Positions 1 to 8,617 are shown, numbered from the stretch's first letter. The stretch is 64,000 bases of DNA from Rhizobium leguminosarum (GCF_001679785.1 NZ_CP016290.1:434001-498000); one strand, 5' to 3'. The notes: generated by a model from the sequence alone, not told the origin. Numbers and translations are program-made.

Positions 1-448
1 CGGAAGCGTTACCAGCTTGGCGGGTTCAGCCGGTGTCTCGAGAATTGCTGCCGACGAACTCATTTCGGTTGATTGCGAACTGCTCGTTTTGGCGGCCATG
101 GAGGACATGATCCACGTGGGTAACGCTGCCAATGTAAAGGCTCCTATCATTCTCGAACTCGCCAACAGCCCGATCACGCCGGAGGCCGATGAGATCCTCA
201 AGAGCAAGAACGTCGTCGTTCTTCCGGATATCCTCGCGAATGCGGGTGGGGTCACCGTCTCCTATTTCGAATGGGTGCAGAATCGGCAAGGATATTATTG
301 GCCCATCGAGGACATACACGCTCGGCTGAAGACGAAGATGGAAGAGGAAGGAGCCGCAATTTGGGCGTATGCAAAGGACAAGAACATCACCCTGCGAAGC
401 GCTGCCTACGTCCACGCGCTCTCGCGACTTGTGGGCGCTATCTATTGA
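1..448 (+). pseudogene. C-terminal fragment of a glutamate dehydrogenase (Glu/Leu/Phe/Val family)
   Basis: The reading frame is open from base 2 and continues beyond the left edge, so the N-terminal part is not visible. The protein aligns closely with the C-terminal third of the complete dehydrogenase at 11006-12358 (shared stretches include LAGSAGVS, ELAN-PITPEADEIL and DILANAGGVTVSYFEW). These belong to the NAD(P)-binding half of the family. It stops early: where the full copy reads LSRIAEAMEALG, this one reads LSRLVGAIY and terminates, so the last residues are lost. It is most likely a decayed paralogue, but a functional shorter protein cannot be excluded because the 5' part is outside the window. 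Confidence 0.75.
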
Positions 449-901
449 GACGCAAGGCACACAGCAATTCTTTGTCAACTGATTGAGGAAAGGAGACCAA
501 CACGAGCCACCGCTGCGCGCTCGCAGCCGTGGTTTGCCGCCACACGGGACGCGCGAATGCTGACATGCGCCATTTCAGATTGGGGCCCATTCGGCAAAGG
601 AACTCTTCCCATCATGATCCCGGAGACGAGGCGAATTTGATGAGGGCGCGCATCTTCCCGGTCAGGAAAAGTCCGCCGAGTTCGTCTTGGGCGATGGCCG
701 GAGCAAAGAAGGCCGACAACATCGATAGTTAATCGCTAATCGGCGAAACCGAAGCGTCCACTGAAGCCAATCCCCTCTCTAGAGATGAGGAAATCACAGT
801 GAGCACTTTCGCACCTGCATCGCAGGTGTCTGGAATCAAGGCTTCGCCGAGCAAGGGCGTCTAGGAACACGTGACGCGCTACTCCTACAGAGGACCCTCG
901 T
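449..901. other. Gap without a recognisable gene
   Basis: I see no convincing coding region here. Short open frames exist but have no recognisable family, no good ribosome-binding site and no coding-like third-position bias. There is no clear -24/-12 promoter or NifA site in front of the gene that follows. Confidence 0.4.
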
Positions 902-2290
902 GTGGCAAATAAATTGCAACGGAATCCGCGAAACCCAGACAAATGCAATTTTCTAAAAACAACGCCCTGCGAATTTGCCGTCGGATATAGGCTCGGACGC
1001 AAGGAGGGCAAAAAACCGCGACGAAAAGCACTCCTGCTAATTGAAGGTTCGAGAAGCAATGGTTTGCGGTACGTTCAAACCGCGCGACGTCTTGGATACC
1101 AACCGGTTACTCTGGCGGCTGATCCAATCCAGTATGACTACCTTATGGCGGAATACAGTAAGGCGAGACTGGTCGATACTGAAGATTTCGATGCGGTGAG
1201 GGATGAGTGCCTCAATCTGGCTGCGACCTATGATATTGCAGGATTTATCGGTTTTGAGACTCGCAGCGAGTCGGTAAATTTGACGGTCGCAAAGCTATGT
1301 CGGTGCTTCGACCGACCGGGCCCGAACCCGGTTTCGGTCGAACGCTGCAGCGACAAATTTACTCAACGTCAGCTCCTGACGCAGGATGGCATACTAGTAC
1401 CGACTTTTCGATGGGCAGCTAGTGCACCCACTGTGGATAGGGCCGCCGCTAATATCGGATTCCCGGTTATTGTTAAGCCGGCAGTGGGCAACGGAAGCAG
1501 CGGTGTCCGATTATGTCGCGATGCCGCTGAGTTATCCGAACACACAACCTATCTGCTGGGAGCCACTTACCCCAGGCAGACTTCGCCGACAATACTTGTC
1601 GAAGAGTTCGTAGAAGGCCCTTTTTATGACGTTATAACAATGGGGAACGCGGTCATTGCGATTGGTTCAAGCGAATTTGGCTCCCTGCCTCATTTCGTAC
1701 CTCGTAAGAGCATGTTTCCAGCCAAGCTAACTGATGAGGAGCACGAGCGTATCACGGATGTATCGTTGAGATGCTTGCAAGCACTCGGCCTCGGCTGGGG
1801 GCTAGCAAACGTTAAACTACACTGGACAAAACGAGGCCCGGTCGTGTTGGAAGTCAACCCACGTCCTCCGGGTTGGAGCACTTGTCGGCTGGTTGAGCTG
1901 GCCTACGGTCTAGATATCATCGAACAACAGATCAGGCTTGCGATTGGGGATCAGTGCGACCTGCGTAAAAGTCAATACCGCACCTCGGTAGCCCGATTTT
2001 TCGTGGCCGATCTGGACGGCACACTTGCGCACATCAGAGGTACCGATCTGGCGGAGACTGTACGAGGTATTGCTGAGGCTAGATTTTATGTCGAGCCTGG
2101 AGTCTCTCTTGTTCGAAGAGGTGATTACCTAGACATAATTGGACATGTTATTGCCGCTTCGACCGACCCCGCCGAAGCCGAGGCGATTCTTCACCGCGCT
2201 TTGGACCTAATTGACTGGGCAGTCGCGCCATCCCCGGGTGAACTGGGTAAAGGAGACTTCGTGGAGGCCTCGCATGGCAGCCGCAGCTGA
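902..2290 (+). CDS. ATP-grasp carboxylate-amine ligase family protein
   Basis: A 462-residue protein, GTG start after a purine-rich stretch (agagga). It has the ATP-grasp layout: an N-terminal pre-ATP-grasp fold (KALLLIEGSRSNGLRYV, residues ~42-58), a nucleotide-binding segment (PVIVKPAVGNGSSGVRL, ~190-206), an EEFVEG motif (~236) and the metal-binding EVNPRPPG motif (~320). Such enzymes join a carboxylate to an amine or thiol through an acyl phosphate; the family includes carbamoyl-phosphate synthase domains and many peptide or natural-product ligases. The substrate is unknown. It stands alone, with no operon partner, and the IS relic begins only about 25 bases after its stop, so its C-terminus could be altered. 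Codon use is less GC-biased than in the fix genes, suggesting acquired DNA. Confidence 0.72.
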   Translation: MANKLQRNPRNPDKCNFLKTTPCEFAVGYRLGRKEGKKPRRKALLLIEGSRSNGLRYVQTARRLGYQPVTLAADPIQYDYLMAEYSKARLVDTEDFDAVRDECLNLAATYDIAGFIGFETRSESVNLTVAKLCRCFDRPGPNPVSVERCSDKFTQRQLLTQDGILVPTFRWAASAPTVDRAAANIGFPVIVKPAVGNGSSGVRLCRDAAELSEHTTYLLGATYPRQTSPTILVEEFVEGPFYDVITMGNAVIAIGSSEFGSLPHFVPRKSMFPAKLTDEEHERITDVSLRCLQALGLGWGLANVKLHWTKRGPVVLEVNPRPPGWSTCRLVELAYGLDIIEQQIRLAIGDQCDLRKSQYRTSVARFFVADLDGTLAHIRGTDLAETVRGIAEARFYVEPGVSLVRRGDYLDIIGHVIAASTDPAEAEAILHRALDLIDWAVAPSPGELGKGDFVEASHGSRS

Positions 2291-2314
2291 TGAAAAGTCC
2301 ACCGCTGCTGTGCA

Positions 2315-2533
2315 GGATCCGCTCCGACAGCCGGCGCACTTGGCGCGTACCCAGATCAAGCACATGCGACGCCGACACCACCGTCATCCAGCCGGCGGTC
2401 AACTTCGACAAAATCTCGATCCGTTGCAGGTCGGGCTCGCTCATTGCTATCAGTCCCATCCGCAATCTCCACCGTCATCAAACCCGGGAGAGTGACATTC
2501 CAACTTTGCAGAAACAGGACACTTCAACTTTGA
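2315..2533 (-). mobile_element. Relic of an ISNCY-type element (left end plus transposase N-terminus)
   Basis: Read on the minus strand, this segment matches the left end and the first ~45 transposase codons of the element at 6999-8428: the tip (aaagttgaagtgtcctg), the spacer, and the start MRMGLIAMSE followed by ASHVLDL-TRQVRRLS. Similarity stops near base 2315 and the rest of the element is missing. It lies between the ATP-grasp gene and the fixA fragment. Confidence 0.75.
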
Positions 2534-2543
2534 ACCCACCAGT

Positions 2544-2654
2544 ATGCATATCCTGGTTTGCATAAAGCAAGTGCCGGACACGGCACAGATCCGGTTTTAT
2601 TCGGTTACGAACACCATCATGCGCCCGAAGCGCATCAAGAGAGGGCTGCTCTAA
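2544..2654 (+). pseudogene. fixA: 5' fragment of fixA (electron-transfer flavoprotein beta subunit)
   Basis: The frame starts MHILVCIKQVPDTAQIR and continues VTNTIMR, which is the conserved N-terminus of FixA/EtfB, the electron-transfer flavoprotein subunit of the FixABCX system that supplies electrons to nitrogenase. After about 27 residues the similarity ends and the frame closes at 2652-2654. Only the first tenth of the gene remains. Its stop overlaps the start codon of the next frame (TAATG), so any message from here could be translated into the Ntn-hydrolase-like protein. Confidence 0.7.
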
Positions 2655-3172
2655 TGACCGTCATCGTCTACGACCGCAAGCGCGAGCTTATGATCGCCGA
2701 CAGCCGCGCCACTTCCGGCAGCCACCATCCGATCGGCGCGAAGAGGAAGATTAACCGGATCGCGGCAGGGCCACTCAAGGGCGCGCTGCTCGGCGTCACC
2801 ACCAGACAACCCGGTATGGGTGAACATTTCACGGAGTGGGTGACGGCGGGCATGAGCAAGGATGCGTTCGGCACGCGCGAGTCCGAGGTTGAGGCGATCC
2901 TGGTAAAGGTCGATCGCTCGGTCTTTTTCTTCAACGGCTGCTTTTATCCATCGGGCCCGCTCGAAGACGACTTCTTCACCATTGGCTCAGGCAGCGAGTA
3001 CGCGCTGGGCGCCTTCAGGGGCGGCGCTGACGCGTTCGAGGCGGTTAAGGTGGCAAATCTCGTGCGATCTCTTCTGCGGGCCTCCTATTGTGCACCTGCA
3101 ACTCGATACGCCCGACGCCTATCAGCGGTCGATGATCCTGCGTGTCACCCGACTTTTCCGAAACTTCGGTAG
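2654..3172 (+). pseudogene. Proteasome/HslV-like Ntn-hydrolase family protein, probably frameshifted near the end
   Basis: A 172-residue frame starting at the ATG that overlaps the fixA fragment stop. The beginning, MTVIVYDRKRELMIADSRAT, then KRKINRIA, has the spacing of HslV/proteasome beta subunits: a Thr directly after the initiator Met (candidate nucleophile), an acidic ADSR motif and a Lys near position 31. The length is also HslV-like. Near base 3060 the +1 frame becomes the better match (CDLFCGPPIVHLQLDTP, typical of the last strand region), while the ORF itself runs on with Arg-rich sequence. A frameshift has probably damaged the C-terminus. The assignment to the Ntn family rests on motifs only. 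Confidence 0.5.
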
Positions 3173-3208
3173 CGGCACAGCTACCTAATAGGCTCAGGAC
3201 TCACTGAA

Positions 3209-3430
3209 TCAAAGCCAGAAGATGACGGTCGCTGCGATGCATATGCTTGAGAAGAAAGTGTGGGCGTAGCGATCGTATCTGGTGTGAATGCGCCCAGTCC
3301 TGGAGCTGCCGAACATGTTTTCAATCTTGTGGCGCTATTTGTAGAACGTGGATCATGCGGGATCACCACCTTGCGGTTTGCTCTCGAAGGAATACGGGCG
3401 GCGATCTTGCGCTCCGCCAGATCCTATGAG
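3209..3430 (-). mobile_element. IS5-family transposase relic (C-terminal end)
   Basis: On the minus strand the frame reads KIENMFG, then RIHTRYDRYAHTFFS and ends ICIAATVIFWL-stop at 3209-3211, a characteristic C-terminus of IS5-family transposases. Upstream, after a frameshift, there are matches to the preceding part of the domain (PSRANRKV-IPHDP). No complete element or inverted repeats remain. Confidence 0.65.
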
Positions 3431-3439
3431 GAAGGTGGA

Positions 3440-3896
3440 TGGCGACCTGCACTGGCAAAGTGAGGTTGCTTAAACACCCTACCTCGGAGGCAAGCATGCC
3501 GGTTGCAGCTCACCGATCCTAAGCGCTGACCGCTATCCGTACCGATCTTCGCGCAATTTTCATCTCATTGGAATTGAGTCGCTCGAAATGGCTAATCACC
3601 TCTCTGTCGCCCGGTGGGGGTGAGAAGATGTCAAAGCTGCAGTGGCGGCCGGTGATGTCGCAGGCATGCTGGACCGGTTTGCCGAGCTCAAGAGAAAGGC
3701 TCAGGCGCGGATCGGGCGATGCTTTCCCATCATCGTGATCCAGGAGGCCGGGGTTCGACGGCTTCTGGATTCATCGCGTACTGCAGGCCGAAGAGATCGA
3801 TAGCCACGTCGTCGATCCGGCGTCGATTGTGACAGGAGACGATGAGGCATGAGGGTCATCCTGACGCTCGGTCTATCAGTGTAGCTTGACCCTATG
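3440..3896. other. Degraded region, no intact gene
   Basis: Minus-strand frames carry short coding-like stretches (for example one containing ELGKPVQHACDITGRHCSFD) that are broken by stops and frame changes. I do not recognise the original gene. Confidence 0.3.
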
Positions 3897-4372
3897 TCAT
3901 GGATCTTCAGAAAAATCATTAGCGTCGCCGGACAACTGTATCAATCGGGCGAGGTTGACGATCCGCAGCTCGTGCCTGCCCTCGCAAATAACGATGTTGC
4001 GTGATGCCAGTTTCGTGATCGTGGGAGACACGCTCTCGATGGTGAGGCCGAGATGATCCGCAATGTCCTGGCGGTTCATGGGAACGCGCACCAGACAGCG
4101 GGGCACGGCGGGATGCGAGCTTGAGGATGAAGCTGCAGAGACGCTACTCCGTATTCTTTTTGAGAATAGCAGCACCATCTGTTCATGCGCAGCGGCCGCT
4201 TCCTGGCAAAGAAGGAGATCTAGGCCAAGCCGAACGCTTCTGACTGAGCGACTTCTTCGTGGAAGTTCCTGCGAGACATGCGCCGGATCTTGCATTCAGT
4301 GACTGCCTCCGCCGTGAAAATAAAGTCATTTTGCAGGGAAGCGCCAATGAGATCCCGGGCGAAATGAAATGA
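3897..4372 (-). pseudogene. Broken Crp/Fnr-type regulator (FnrN/FixK-like), 5' half missing
   Basis: Two overlapping minus-strand frames add up to the second half of an Fnr/FixK-type activator. The first (4367 to 4220) reads FARDLIGASLQND, then FTAEAVTECKIRR and RRNFHEEVAQS, the effector-domain end. After a frameshift the second (to the stop at 3897) carries the helix-turn-helix MNRQDIADHLGLTIESVS and a short tail. The N-terminal part, where FnrN would carry its iron-sulfur cysteines, is absent, so I cannot tell FnrN from FixK. The break at about 4372 is also the point where the duplicated fixP fragment begins, indicating a recombination joint. Confidence 0.7.
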
Positions 4373-4375
4373 GTG

Positions 4376-4585
4376 ATCACACGGCGACGACGCCAAAGGA
4401 AAGGCCGACATGGGCGCGCCGGATCTCGCCAATGGATCTGGCTGAAGGCACGTGGCGAGGATGCGATCATCCGCCAGGTAGCCGCTCCCAAGCATGGCGT
4501 CATGCCTGACTGGGAAGGGCGTCTCGGCGATACGACGGTCAAGGAACTTACCATTTTCGTCCATTCGCTCGGCGGCGGAACCTAA
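4376..4585 (+). pseudogene. fixP: Duplicated 3' end of fixP (frameshifted)
   Basis: This stretch is a close copy of 47182-47386, the end of fixP, including the second haem-domain tail and the final FVHSLGGGT-stop. It lacks the CxxCH haem site and the rest of the gene, and one base is missing relative to the working copy (ccaatggatc versus cgatgcgatc), so it cannot encode a cytochrome. It marks the start of a decayed duplicate of the fixP-fixG region that runs to about 5170. Confidence 0.85.
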
Positions 4586-4594
4586 GGAGGAAGC

Positions 4595-4833
4595 CATGTC
4601 AGATCAGGACCACAATTCAATCCTCGGCCTCTACGGCACACGGCGCGCCGCCATCCGATCGCTTATATCGGAGCGCGATAGACGATGCCCCCATCACCGG
4701 AGCAGGACAATCCGGCAAAGATCGGCAATTCGATCGTCAGTTTGACTTGTGTCAAAGACCACAAGCAGACGAGCCGTTAGTCCTTGGCTGGTCGAGGACG
4801 TGCCAGCCGTGTCTCTCCTCGGCAGCTCCTGCG
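4595..4833. other. Relic of the fixP-fixG spacer
   Basis: This parallels 47397-47620 of the working cluster. Both copies begin with an ATG frame that reads HNxILxLYGTxRAxIR and then diverge. The frame is not maintained between the copies, which argues against a conserved protein beyond the first ~20 codons. I treat it as spacer. Confidence 0.5.
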
Positions 4834-4861
4834 GGCCACGCCCTCTGTCCAGGGCGTGGCC
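4834..4861 (+). terminator. Rho-independent terminator after the fixP relic
   Basis: A perfect 11-bp stem (ggccacgccct / agggcgtggcc) with a 6-base loop, followed by ttttccttt. It stands where the fixNOQP transcript would end. The equivalent site in the working copy (47641-47660) keeps only about 5 bp of stem. Confidence 0.8.
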
Positions 4862-4911
4862 TTTTCCTTTCGTGAAGATTACTTTCCCACGAGATCGCCT
4901 TTTGGCATTTC

Positions 4912-4925
4912 TTGATCTGCATCAA
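4912..4925. promoter_or_regulatory. Perfect FNR/FixK box (anaerobox) of the fixG relic
   Basis: TTGAT-ctgc-ATCAA matches the FNR/FixK consensus TTGAT-N4-ATCAA at every position. It lies about 50 bases before the relic fixG start at 4974, suitable for a class II FNR-type promoter. The working fixG has one mismatch in the same box (47688-47701). Confidence 0.8.
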
Positions 4926-4973
4926 GAACGGATGCGCGGCAGATGGGACAAGGGCGGGTGAAATCGGATACCT

Positions 4974-5170
4974 ATGAACCTCTACACTGCACCAGATCCC
5001 GATAACATCGAGCGGCTCAATGTCGAGCCGGTCAATGCCCGTCGCAACCGGCAGCGGCGCTCTGCATCGACGCCTGCGACGGTGTCATGGACAAGCTCGG
5101 AAAGCCTCGCGGCCTGATTGCCTACGCCACGCTGAGCGAATACTCGAGCAACATATCGCTTGCCACGTAG
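4974..5170 (+). pseudogene. fixG: fixG relic with a large internal deletion
   Basis: The start reads MNLYTAPDPDNIERLN, then NARRNRQ, the FixG N-terminus in an unbroken frame. It then jumps directly to the ferredoxin-domain segment ALCIDACDG and GLIAYATLSEYSSN, equivalent to about 48674-48785 in the working gene. About 0.8 kb is deleted, including all membrane segments, and the frame is shifted at the joint. It is non-functional but preserves the ancestral start of fixG, which the working copy has lost. Confidence 0.8.
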
Positions 5171-5245
5171 GGTGGAGGAAGGTGTAGACACACGATTGAT
5201 AAGGCTCGTAAACGTCCTTGTTCCATAATTCAGCTTATGCGAGGG

Positions 5246-5256
5246 GTGGGTGTAGC
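5246..5256. repeat. 11-bp direct repeat flanking an ISNCY-type element
   Basis: gtgggtgtagc occurs here, at 6986-6996 and again at 8841-8851, i.e. directly at the left and right ends of the element at 5257-6985 and at the end of the second partial copy. It may be a target duplication or part of the element ends. Confidence 0.5.
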
Positions 5257-6985
5257 GGCTATTTAGTAATGCGACAGTTGGGCCAGTTAGAGATGCGACA
5301 GTCTCGCCTCTCTACGCACTGGTCAATGCCAACGTCGGGAGCAAGGATGACGATCTTCAGCCTGGTCGAGACCATGAGCGGTCGGAGTCGTCATGTCCTT
5401 TATGATCACCATGTCGCAGAAAGAATTGCATCGCCTCGAAGTTATCCAGAAGATTCGTGACGAGCGCCTGAGCGTCGTCCAGGCCGCCGAACTGCTCGAC
5501 CTCAGTCGAAGTCAGGTCCATCGGCTGCTGCAGGCTTATGACCGGAATGGTCCAGCCGGCCTTGTTTCCAAGAAGCGATCACAGCCGAGCAACCGGCGCC
5601 ACAGCGAGGAGTTTCGCAATGCGGCGCTGGATCTGATCCGGGAGCGCTATCTGGATTTCGGTCCGACGCTGGCGCGCGAGAAGCTGATGGAACTGCATCA
5701 GATCTCGGTCGCCAAGGAGACGCTGCGGCAATGGATGACCGAGGCCGGCATCTGGATCTCGCGGCGTGAGCGTAAGCAGCGGGTTTTCCAGCCGCGCGGC
5801 CGGCGCGACTGTTTCGGCGAACTCGTGCAGATCGATGGATCGCATCACTGGTGGTTTGAGAACCGTGGTCCCAAATGCGCCCTGCTTGTCTATATCGATG
5901 ACGCCACCGGCAAGTTGCTGCATCTGCGGTTCGCTGGGTCAGAGAACACGTTCGACTACCTGCATGCGACAAAGGCTTATCTGCAGCAATGGGGTAAACC
6001 TCTGGCCTTCTACAGCGACAAGCATGGTGTCTTTCGTTCGACCCATGCGTCGGAGAAAGACCGCACGAGCGGCCTGACGCAGTTTGGTCGTGCGCTTTAT
6101 GAGCTGAACATCGACATCATCTGCGCCAATACTCCGCAGGCAAAGGGCCGTGTGGAACGCGCCAACCAGACGCTGCAGGACCGGCTGGTCAAGGAGATGC
6201 GGCTTCGCGGCATCGATACGATCGAGGCGGCCAACGGCTATGCATCAGAATTCATTGCGGATTTCAATTCCCGTTTTGGCAAACCGCCACGCAATCCGAA
6301 GGACATGCACCGGCCGCTTGCCGCGCATGAGAATCTCGATGGCGCCATGTGCCGCAAGGAAGTCCGCACACTGTCGCAGTCCCTGACGCTCCGTTACGAC
6401 AAGGTCTTGTTCATTCTCGATCCGACGGAGCGGGCCAGAGGGCTGGCGGGAAAGAAGGTCGTTGTCTGCGACTACCCGGACGGCCGCCTCGAGATCATGC
6501 ACGAGAGCTTCACCCTGCCCTACAGAACCTTCGATACATTGCGGTCGGTCCACCGGGCAGAGGTTGTCGAGAACAAGCGTCTCGACGACATGCTTTCCGT
6601 CGTCGCCGAGCTGCAGGCTGGGCGGGAACAGCAGCGCAGTAAGAGCGGCCCTCGCCGCACCGGCCAGACGGATCATATGTTCGGTATTCCCGATGGCAGC
6701 CAGGGCAATGGTTATCAGAAGCGTGGCCGCAAGCCTGGCCGGCGGACGGACTTCATGAATGATCCGGAGGTCATCGCAAAAAGGCAGAAGGCGCTGGCGC
6801 GCATGGAGGCCGCGGAATGATCGCCTGCACTCATAGTCTCAAAGCTAAAGCCGAAGGGTGTTCCTCACCCGCCCCCGCTCCTCCCTTGCAACCCGGTCCA
6901 GCCGGTCGGATCGGCGGCTAATCCGAAGCGCAAGTGTCGCGTTTCTAACCGGCTGACAGCGTCGCGCATCTAATCAGCTTTGACA
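5257..6985 (+). mobile_element. Complete ISNCY-type insertion sequence (copy A)
   Basis: The element contains one long transposase gene. The ends carry related subterminal motifs in inverted orientation: the left end has TTAG-N4-GCGACAG twice, and the right end, read in reverse, has GCTGATTAG-N4-GCGAC and GTTAGAAACGCGACA. The exact tips are inferred from the flanking 11-bp direct repeat. No passenger genes. Confidence 0.7.
5393..6820 (+). CDS. ISNCY (IS1202-like) family transposase
   Basis: 475 residues. N-terminal helix-turn-helix (VVQAAELLDLSRSQVHRLLQ, residues ~27-46), then an integrase-type DDE catalytic core: first Asp in ELVQIDGSHHWW (~147), second in FYSDKHGVF (~206) and Glu in KGRVERANQTL (~252). 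The C-terminus is basic and ends RMEAAE. The start at 5393 precedes a second in-frame ATG at 5402. It catalyses cut/strand transfer of its own element. The gene appears intact, so the element may be active. Confidence 0.88.
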   Translation: MSFMITMSQKELHRLEVIQKIRDERLSVVQAAELLDLSRSQVHRLLQAYDRNGPAGLVSKKRSQPSNRRHSEEFRNAALDLIRERYLDFGPTLAREKLMELHQISVAKETLRQWMTEAGIWISRRERKQRVFQPRGRRDCFGELVQIDGSHHWWFENRGPKCALLVYIDDATGKLLHLRFAGSENTFDYLHATKAYLQQWGKPLAFYSDKHGVFRSTHASEKDRTSGLTQFGRALYELNIDIICANTPQAKGRVERANQTLQDRLVKEMRLRGIDTIEAANGYASEFIADFNSRFGKPPRNPKDMHRPLAAHENLDGAMCRKEVRTLSQSLTLRYDKVLFILDPTERARGLAGKKVVVCDYPDGRLEIMHESFTLPYRTFDTLRSVHRAEVVENKRLDDMLSVVAELQAGREQQRSKSGPRRTGQTDHMFGIPDGSQGNGYQKRGRKPGRRTDFMNDPEVIAKRQKALARMEAAE

Positions 6986-6998
6986 GTGGGTGTAGCCG
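6574..6998 (+). repeat. 425-bp direct repeat, copy 1 (3' end of the ISNCY element)
   Basis: Nearly identical to 8429-8853 at a constant offset of 1855 bases; only a few substitutions are visible (tcatag/tcacag, taat/taac). It covers the last ~80 transposase codons and the right end. A related element sits exactly between the two copies. Confidence 0.9.
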
Positions 6999-8428
6999 CA
7001 AAGTTGAAGTGTCCTGTTTCTGCAAAGTTGGAATGTCACACTCCCCGGGTTTGATGACGGTGGAGATTGCGGATGGGACTGATAGCGATGAGCGAGCGCG
7101 ACCTGCAACGGATCGAGATTCTATCGAAAGTGATCGCCGGCCGGATGACGATGGTGTCGGCGGCGCATGTGCTTGATCTGAGTACACGCCAAGTGCGAAG
7201 GCTGTCGGATCGGATCAGAACGGCCGGTGCGGCGTCGATCCGGCACAAGGCGATCGGCCGACCGTCGAACAACCGGATCAGCGATGGCGTTCGAGATTAC
7301 GCCGTGACGCTGGTTGGCGAACGCTATGCAGACTTCGGACCAACCTTGGCGGCCGAGAAGCTTGCCGAGCTCGATGGCTTGCGGGTGTCGCGCGAGACGT
7401 TGCGCAGCTGGATGGTGGATGCGGGCCTGTGGCTGTCGCGCAAGCAGCGGCGGACGTTTCATCAGCCGCGCTTGCGACGTGAAGCCTATGGGGAGCTGGT
7501 GCAGATCGACGGGTCCGAGCATCGCTGGTTCGAAGATCGTGGGCCGGCCTGCTCGCTGCTGGTGTTCGTCGACGATGCGACGGGCAAGCTGATGCAGTTG
7601 CGCTTCGTGCGCTCGGAAAGCGCCTTCAGCTATTTCGAGGCGCTGGAGCTTTATTTGAAGGATCACGGCGCGCCCGTTGCCTTTTATTCCGACAAGCATT
7701 CGGTGTTTCGGGTGGCGAAGAAGGATGCCAAGGGTGGCCAGGGCATGACCCAGTTCGGGCGTGCGCTCTCAGAGCTAAACATCGAGATTCTTTGCGCAAA
7801 TTCGAGCCAGGCGAAGGGTCGCGTCGAGCGGATGAACCGGACGCTGCAGGATCGGCTGGTCAAGGAACTGCGGCTGGCGGGGATTTCCGGCATGGACGAC
7901 GGCAACGCTTTCCTGTCCGGTTTCATTGAGCGCTACAATGGGCGATTTGCGATTGTCCCTACCCGGTCCGATAATCTGCATCGGCCGATGAATCTTGCGT
8001 CGGACCGGCTGAAGGAGATCCTGTGCAAGCGTGAGCAGCGTTATGTCGGGGCGCAGCTGACGTTTTCGTTCGAGCGCCAGCGGATCATGCTGGAAGAGAA
8101 CGAGGTGACGCGTGGCCTGGTTGGCCGTTATGTCGAGACCTATGCCTTTGCCGATGGCCGGCTGGACGTGCGCTGGAAAGGCTATTCCCTGCCCTACAAG
8201 ACGTTCGACAAGGACCAGCGGGTGACGCATGCGGCGATCACCGAGAACAAGCGGCTCGGTGACGTTCTGGCCTATATCAAAGAGCGCCAGGATCAGCAGA
8301 CAAGGCCGAAGGTCAAGAGTAACAGCGAGAAGAATGGCTACACGCCGCGGGGCCGAAAGCCGGGCCGCAAGACAGACTTCATGGACGATCCTGCAGTGAT
8401 TGCGAGGCGCGAGAAGGCGCTGTTGAGG
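6999..8428 (+). mobile_element. Second ISNCY-type element (copy B), right end missing
   Basis: The left tip (aaagttgaagtgtcctg) is confirmed by the relic at 2315-2533, which starts at the same base. The right end is gone: the sequence switches at 8428/8429 into the repeated 3' end of element A. It differs clearly from A in sequence, so the arrangement is a mosaic of two related elements and not a simple tandem duplication. Confidence 0.7.
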
Positions 8429-8617
8429 CAAGCGTCTCGACGACATGCTTTCCGTCGTCGCCGAGCTGCAGGCTGGGCGGGAACAGCAGCGCAGCAAGAG
8501 CGGCCCTCGCCGCACCGGCCAGACGGATCATATGTTCGGTATTCCCGATGGCAGCCAGGGCAATGGTTATCAGAAGCGTGGCCGCAAGCCTGGCCGGCGG
8601 ACGGACTTCATGAATGA
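7067..8617 (+). CDS. ISNCY-family transposase, chimeric C-terminus
   Basis: Residues ~1-453 form a complete family core: helix-turn-helix (VSAAHVLDLSTRQVRRLS), DDE residues in ELVQIDGSEHRWF, FYSDKHSVF and KGRVERMNRTL. After REKALLRQ the frame enters the repeated 3' end of element A in a different reading frame and gains ~60 foreign Arg-rich residues. The native end, by comparison with element A, should have come within a few codons of this joint. Catalytic residues are intact but the C-terminus is foreign, so activity is uncertain. ATG at 7067; a second start, MSERDLQR, lies at 7088. Confidence 0.75.
   Translation: MRMGLIAMSERDLQRIEILSKVIAGRMTMVSAAHVLDLSTRQVRRLSDRIRTAGAASIRHKAIGRPSNNRISDGVRDYAVTLVGERYADFGPTLAAEKLAELDGLRVSRETLRSWMVDAGLWLSRKQRRTFHQPRLRREAYGELVQIDGSEHRWFEDRGPACSLLVFVDDATGKLMQLRFVRSESAFSYFEALELYLKDHGAPVAFYSDKHSVFRVAKKDAKGGQGMTQFGRALSELNIEILCANSSQAKGRVERMNRTLQDRLVKELRLAGISGMDDGNAFLSGFIERYNGRFAIVPTRSDNLHRPMNLASDRLKEILCKREQRYVGAQLTFSFERQRIMLEENEVTRGLVGRYVETYAFADGRLDVRWKGYSLPYKTFDKDQRVTHAAITENKRLGDVLAYIKERQDQQTRPKVKSNSEKNGYTPRGRKPGRKTDFMDDPAVIARREKALLRQASRRHAFRRRRAAGWAGTAAQQERPSPHRPDGSYVRYSRWQPGQWLSEAWPQAWPADGLHE

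Noticed and set aside
4220..4597. 125-codon minus-strand frame covering the regulator relic and fixP relic
   Set aside because: A chimera: its first part is antisense to fixP and only its last ~50 residues are regulator sequence.
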